This document shows positions 61,471 to 64,000 of a DNA stretch of 64,000 nucleotides, piece by piece. Made by a program: the position numbers and the translations under genes. Under the pieces are notes generated by a model. That model searched no databases. It was not told the origin of the DNA and saw only the letters and a program-made list of their open reading frames with translations. This DNA is from Pontibacter sp. Tf4 (GTDB lineage Bacteria; Bacteroidota; Bacteroidia; Cytophagales; Hymenobacteraceae), in contig NZ_JACKZC010000003.1 in assembly GCF_014212495.1 (NCBI RefSeq), positions 62,001-126,000 on the forward strand. The letters are read 5' to 3'. The stretch's first letter is position 1. Each line of letters begins with the position of its first letter.

Positions 61471-62643
61471 ATGGGCGCCACACGTGCAACAGCTACGGAA
61501 AAAATTGTTTTCCCCTGGCTGCTTATGATTCTGATGTCTTCCGTAACTTTTGTCGGGATTCTTTCTGAGTTGATGCCTTCGGGTGTTCTGCCACAAATGA
61601 TGGCCGACCTGAATATTACCGAAGTGCAGGGCGGAAACCTGGTGGGCTACTACGCCATTGCATCGGCTCTTTTCGCGATCCCACTTGTTTCCCTTACCAT
61701 GCCATTCAACCGCAAATTCCTGTTAATGGTCCTGCTCATAGGTTTTGCTGTCTCCAATATAGTTGCAGCACTCCCGGTGAACTATACGGTCATCATATTC
61801 ATGCGAATTATAGGTGGTATTTGTGCCGGGGTAATGTGGCCGATGATTGCAGCTTACGGGATGCGCCTGGTACATGAGGACTATCACGGAAGAGCTATTG
61901 CGGTAATAATGGCAGGCAACACCCTGGGCATTAGCCTGGGAATGCCACTCATGACCTTTATCGGTAACGAATATGGCTGGCAAACAGGGTTCATGGTGCT
62001 GGGGCTGGGCATCCTCGCCATTGCATTGATAAGTATTTTTGCATTGCCTTCCGTACCGGGCGAGAAACTTACTCAAAATACATCTCCAGTTGCCCTGCTC
62101 AGAATCCCGGCTGTCCTGATTGTACTATTGCTTACCCTGCTCGGGGTGAGTGCGCACTATGGAGTATATGTGTATATCACAAGTCTTGTTGATGCGATTG
62201 AGCTTGCAGGGGGAACAGAAAGTGCTTTATTGCTTTTCGGGGCGGGTTCGCTGGTTTCTGTATTACTGGCCATAAAATACACCGATGCCTACCTGCGGCT
62301 GCTTACGATCGCGATGTTTGCCTTGCTGATTTTTGCAATGGGAATTTTCCTGCTCCTTGGAAAGATTACCGGGGTAGCACATGCTGCTTTCTTTTTATGG
62401 GGACTTTCGTTTGGTCCTCTGGTAACGTTGTTTCAGGCAGCGGTAAGCAGGCAGGTAGAAAGTGCCAAAGACGTTGCCACTTCAGTTCAATCTTCAGCCT
62501 TCAATCTATCCATCATGCTTGCAACTTCGGGTGCGGGGTTGTTGCTTGGCGCATACTCTCCCATGGTCCTGCCTTACATGGCGATCGCCCTGGCGATACC
62601 GGGCATGCTGCTCTCCTTTCTTGCGAAAAAGACATTGAGTTGA
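61471..62643 (+). CDS. MFS transporter (AraJ/drug-efflux type)
   Basis: A 390-residue protein with twelve membrane spans. TM1-2 region F-V-G-I-L-S-E-L-M-P-S-G-V-L-P-Q-M matches the DHA1/AraJ-like sugar-or-drug efflux group, and G-x-x-x-G motifs lie in TM4-5. The start at 61471 leaves a short polar N-terminus. It converges with the AraC regulator gene. Confidence 0.9.
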   Translation: MGATRATATEKIVFPWLLMILMSSVTFVGILSELMPSGVLPQMMADLNITEVQGGNLVGYYAIASALFAIPLVSLTMPFNRKFLLMVLLIGFAVSNIVAALPVNYTVIIFMRIIGGICAGVMWPMIAAYGMRLVHEDYHGRAIAVIMAGNTLGISLGMPLMTFIGNEYGWQTGFMVLGLGILAIALISIFALPSVPGEKLTQNTSPVALLRIPAVLIVLLLTLLGVSAHYGVYVYITSLVDAIELAGGTESALLLFGAGSLVSVLLAIKYTDAYLRLLTIAMFALLIFAMGIFLLLGKITGVAHAAFFLWGLSFGPLVTLFQAAVSRQVESAKDVATSVQSSAFNLSIMLATSGAGLLLGAYSPMVLPYMAIALAIPGMLLSFLAKKTLS

Positions 62644-62792
62644 CTGAACTATAACTATAGTTGGTGTTCCCAAGATCAGCCTTTTACTCTCAAATGACTC
62701 TACCCCGGTCTTGTTGAAAGGATTAGTGGAGAGTTTGCAAAACCGTTTGTTTGAGAAGATTTGGCAGAGGCACTTACCCCACCTGCCACAAA

Positions 62793-63638
62793 CTAAACAG
62801 GAAATATTCTCGCCTTTGCCTGTTTCTGGAATTGCTCCGGCGTTAGTCCGGTCATTTTTTTAAAGAACCTGCTGAAGTAAGATCTGTCTTCAAAACCCAG
62901 GCTATAGCCGATCTCTTTTATAGTTTGCGCGCTGAGGATGAGCTCTTGCTTCGCTTCAACTATAGCTCGCTCCTGCAATAGCTGTGTAATGGTTTTCCCG
63001 GTTTTCTGCTTCAGAATCTGGTTGAGCCGTTTAGGCGTTATGTTCAGTTTATCAGCATAAAACGATACCGACTTTTCTTCTCTGAAATGATTCTCCAGCA
63101 ACAAGAGGAAATGGTAGATTCGCTTCTCATTCAGGCCCTGGCTTGTAAAATTCTGCGTTTTGTACTGCATCAGCTTCAACAGAAATGCCTTCAGTAGCGC
63201 TTTAAGCACCAGTAAATTCTTTTGCAGCTGCTCATACTCATTTTGTAATACCCGCAGGAAGCACTCCAGTTCAGATACCATGTCTTCTTCCAGCAAAATC
63301 GTGGAGAAACTACCCACGCCCTTCCCGAGGAATAGCCTGATCACATCCAGACTAAATTCTTTTACCTCATAGTCGAGTACCGATTTATGAAAAGCGATAA
63401 GTACACCATTTTTACCTGATTTTCTGGGACGCGGAGAGCGGTTGGCCGGAATGAGGTACATCCAGTCACCTTTGATATAAAGCGCTTCATCCTTTATAAA
63501 ATGAATGGGCTCTTCATTCTTTAGCCAGGCTATTTCAAAATAATCTTCGCGGGAGGGGCTTTCGAAAAAAGACAGCGGTACGGCCTTCAGCGGGCTTATA
63601 AAAAACAGGTCTTTCTCCGGATTCACAGGCTGTAACAT
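62793..63638 (-). CDS. AraC-family transcriptional regulator
   Basis: A 281-residue regulator with a cupin-like N-terminal domain (about 20-150) and a C-terminal pair of helix-turn-helix motifs (V-S-F-Y-A-D-K-L-N-I-T-P-K-R-L-N and I-K-E-I-G-Y-S-L-G-F-E-D-R-S-Y-F-S-R-F-F-K). It is divergent from the aldehyde dehydrogenase gene, a common pairing for AraC proteins that switch on alcohol or aldehyde oxidation. Confidence 0.93.
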   Translation of the reverse strand: MLQPVNPEKDLFFISPLKAVPLSFFESPSREDYFEIAWLKNEEPIHFIKDEALYIKGDWMYLIPANRSPRPRKSGKNGVLIAFHKSVLDYEVKEFSLDVIRLFLGKGVGSFSTILLEEDMVSELECFLRVLQNEYEQLQKNLLVLKALLKAFLLKLMQYKTQNFTSQGLNEKRIYHFLLLLENHFREEKSVSFYADKLNITPKRLNQILKQKTGKTITQLLQERAIVEAKQELILSAQTIKEIGYSLGFEDRSYFSRFFKKMTGLTPEQFQKQAKARIFPV

Positions 63639-63784
63639 GTTATCAGTTATAAAACTATAGCGCCAAATGCATCGGGCGCTTCTCCCGGTTACCTTCCTTA
63701 ACTATAAACTATAGCTGTCAGGTTATTTCCCTTTTGTCCTACCTTATGGGTGTTCTGTACTACCCCTCGCGCCTGGTATAGTTG

Positions 63785-63792
63785 TAAATTTG
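63785..63792 (+). promoter_or_regulatory. possible -7 element of the aldehyde dehydrogenase gene
   Basis: TAAATTTG fits TAnnTTTG, 56 bp before the ATG. No clear TTTG lies at the ideal -33 distance, so the promoter may depend on the AraC activator. Confidence 0.45.
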
Positions 63793-63848
63793 TAAGAGTT
63801 GCAAATCAGTAGCAAGATTCATTTTAGAACATTTAAAGATATAAAATT

Positions 63849-64000
63849 ATGAGCACATTAGTAGAACCCATTCTTGAGAATGGCAAAGCCGAGAAGAAAC
63901 TATATAAATTTCCGCAGCTTAAAGGAAAAGAATTACCACGCGACAACTTTATCGGTGGGCGATTTGTCCCACCAGTTAAAGGCGAATACTTCGACAACAT
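63849..64000 (+). CDS. aldehyde dehydrogenase, N-terminal part (cut by window end)
   Basis: The first 50 codons of a gene that continues past the window. After a variable start (M-S-T-L-V-E-P), the block D-N-F-I-G-G-R-F-V-P-P-V-K-G-E-Y-F-D-N is typical of the entry strand of NAD-dependent aldehyde dehydrogenases of the Bacteroidota AldA/ExaC type. The catalytic Cys and Glu lie outside the window. It is likely controlled by the divergent AraC regulator. Confidence 0.85.
   Translation, partial: MSTLVEPILENGKAEKKLYKFPQLKGKELPRDNFIGGRFVPPVKGEYFDN

Overview
The window reads as chromosomal DNA of an aerobic Bacteroidota bacterium, most likely a Pontibacter-like member of the Hymenobacteraceae (Cytophagales). 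Supporting signs are many lipoproteins with S-C or G-C lipoboxes, at least one promoter with TTTG / TAnnTTTG spacing, LytTR and AraC regulators, DUF2911 and DUF305 proteins, GH92 mannosidases, the ABC-permease/M1-peptidase fusion and the small 'YYxxEREL' protein typical of this phylum. No rRNA, tRNA, CRISPR array, transposase or integrase was seen.

Layout. (1) 0-10.5 kb: a sulfur-compound locus. It holds a DoxX-DsrE fusion, a TlpA thioredoxin, a DsrE protein, a membrane hydroxylase, a canonical 5'-nucleotidase, a YeiH-type exporter, a rhodanese lipoprotein, a SoxB-like metallophosphoesterase with an altered active site, and a TsdA-like dihaem cytochrome c (thiosulfate dehydrogenase type). Two near-identical TGTGA-N6-TCACA palindromes sit in front of the rhodanese and cytochrome genes. 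(2) 10.9-18.9 kb: copper handling. It holds a DUF2911 lipoprotein, a Csp/DUF326 four-helix copper protein, an HMA-AraC regulator, a glycosidase, an SPW/VKOR membrane protein, a CopB-type CPH P-type ATPase and a DUF305 lipoprotein. (3) 19-36 kb: an A+T-richer accessory region with long gaps, many small orphan genes, an orphan B12/radical-SAM enzyme, a cold-shock protein, STAS-like paralogues (one damaged), a PAS histidine kinase and two response regulators. It is punctuated by four same-orientation copies of a repeat made of a conserved core plus a terminator hairpin. (4) 36-41 kb: a large multi-PAS histidine kinase and gamma-glutamyltransferase. (5) 41.4-49.3 kb: a mannose-scavenging cluster (VOC protein, two GH92 enzymes, FucP-like transporter, ROK kinase) whose convergent halves meet at a MITE/REP-like element. 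(6) 49.5-56 kb: an ABC/M1-peptidase transporter divergent from a LytS/LytTR two-component system. (7) 56-64 kb: a cupin, an SDR, a formylglycine-generating enzyme with its sulfatase, an MFS exporter, and an AraC regulator divergent from an aldehyde dehydrogenase cut by the window end.

The most unusual signals are the four-copy core-plus-terminator repeat, which divides the accessory region into modules; the thiosulfate-type locus with its shared palindrome; and heavy over-use of the palindromic word AACTATAG/CTATAGTT, especially after about 34 kb.
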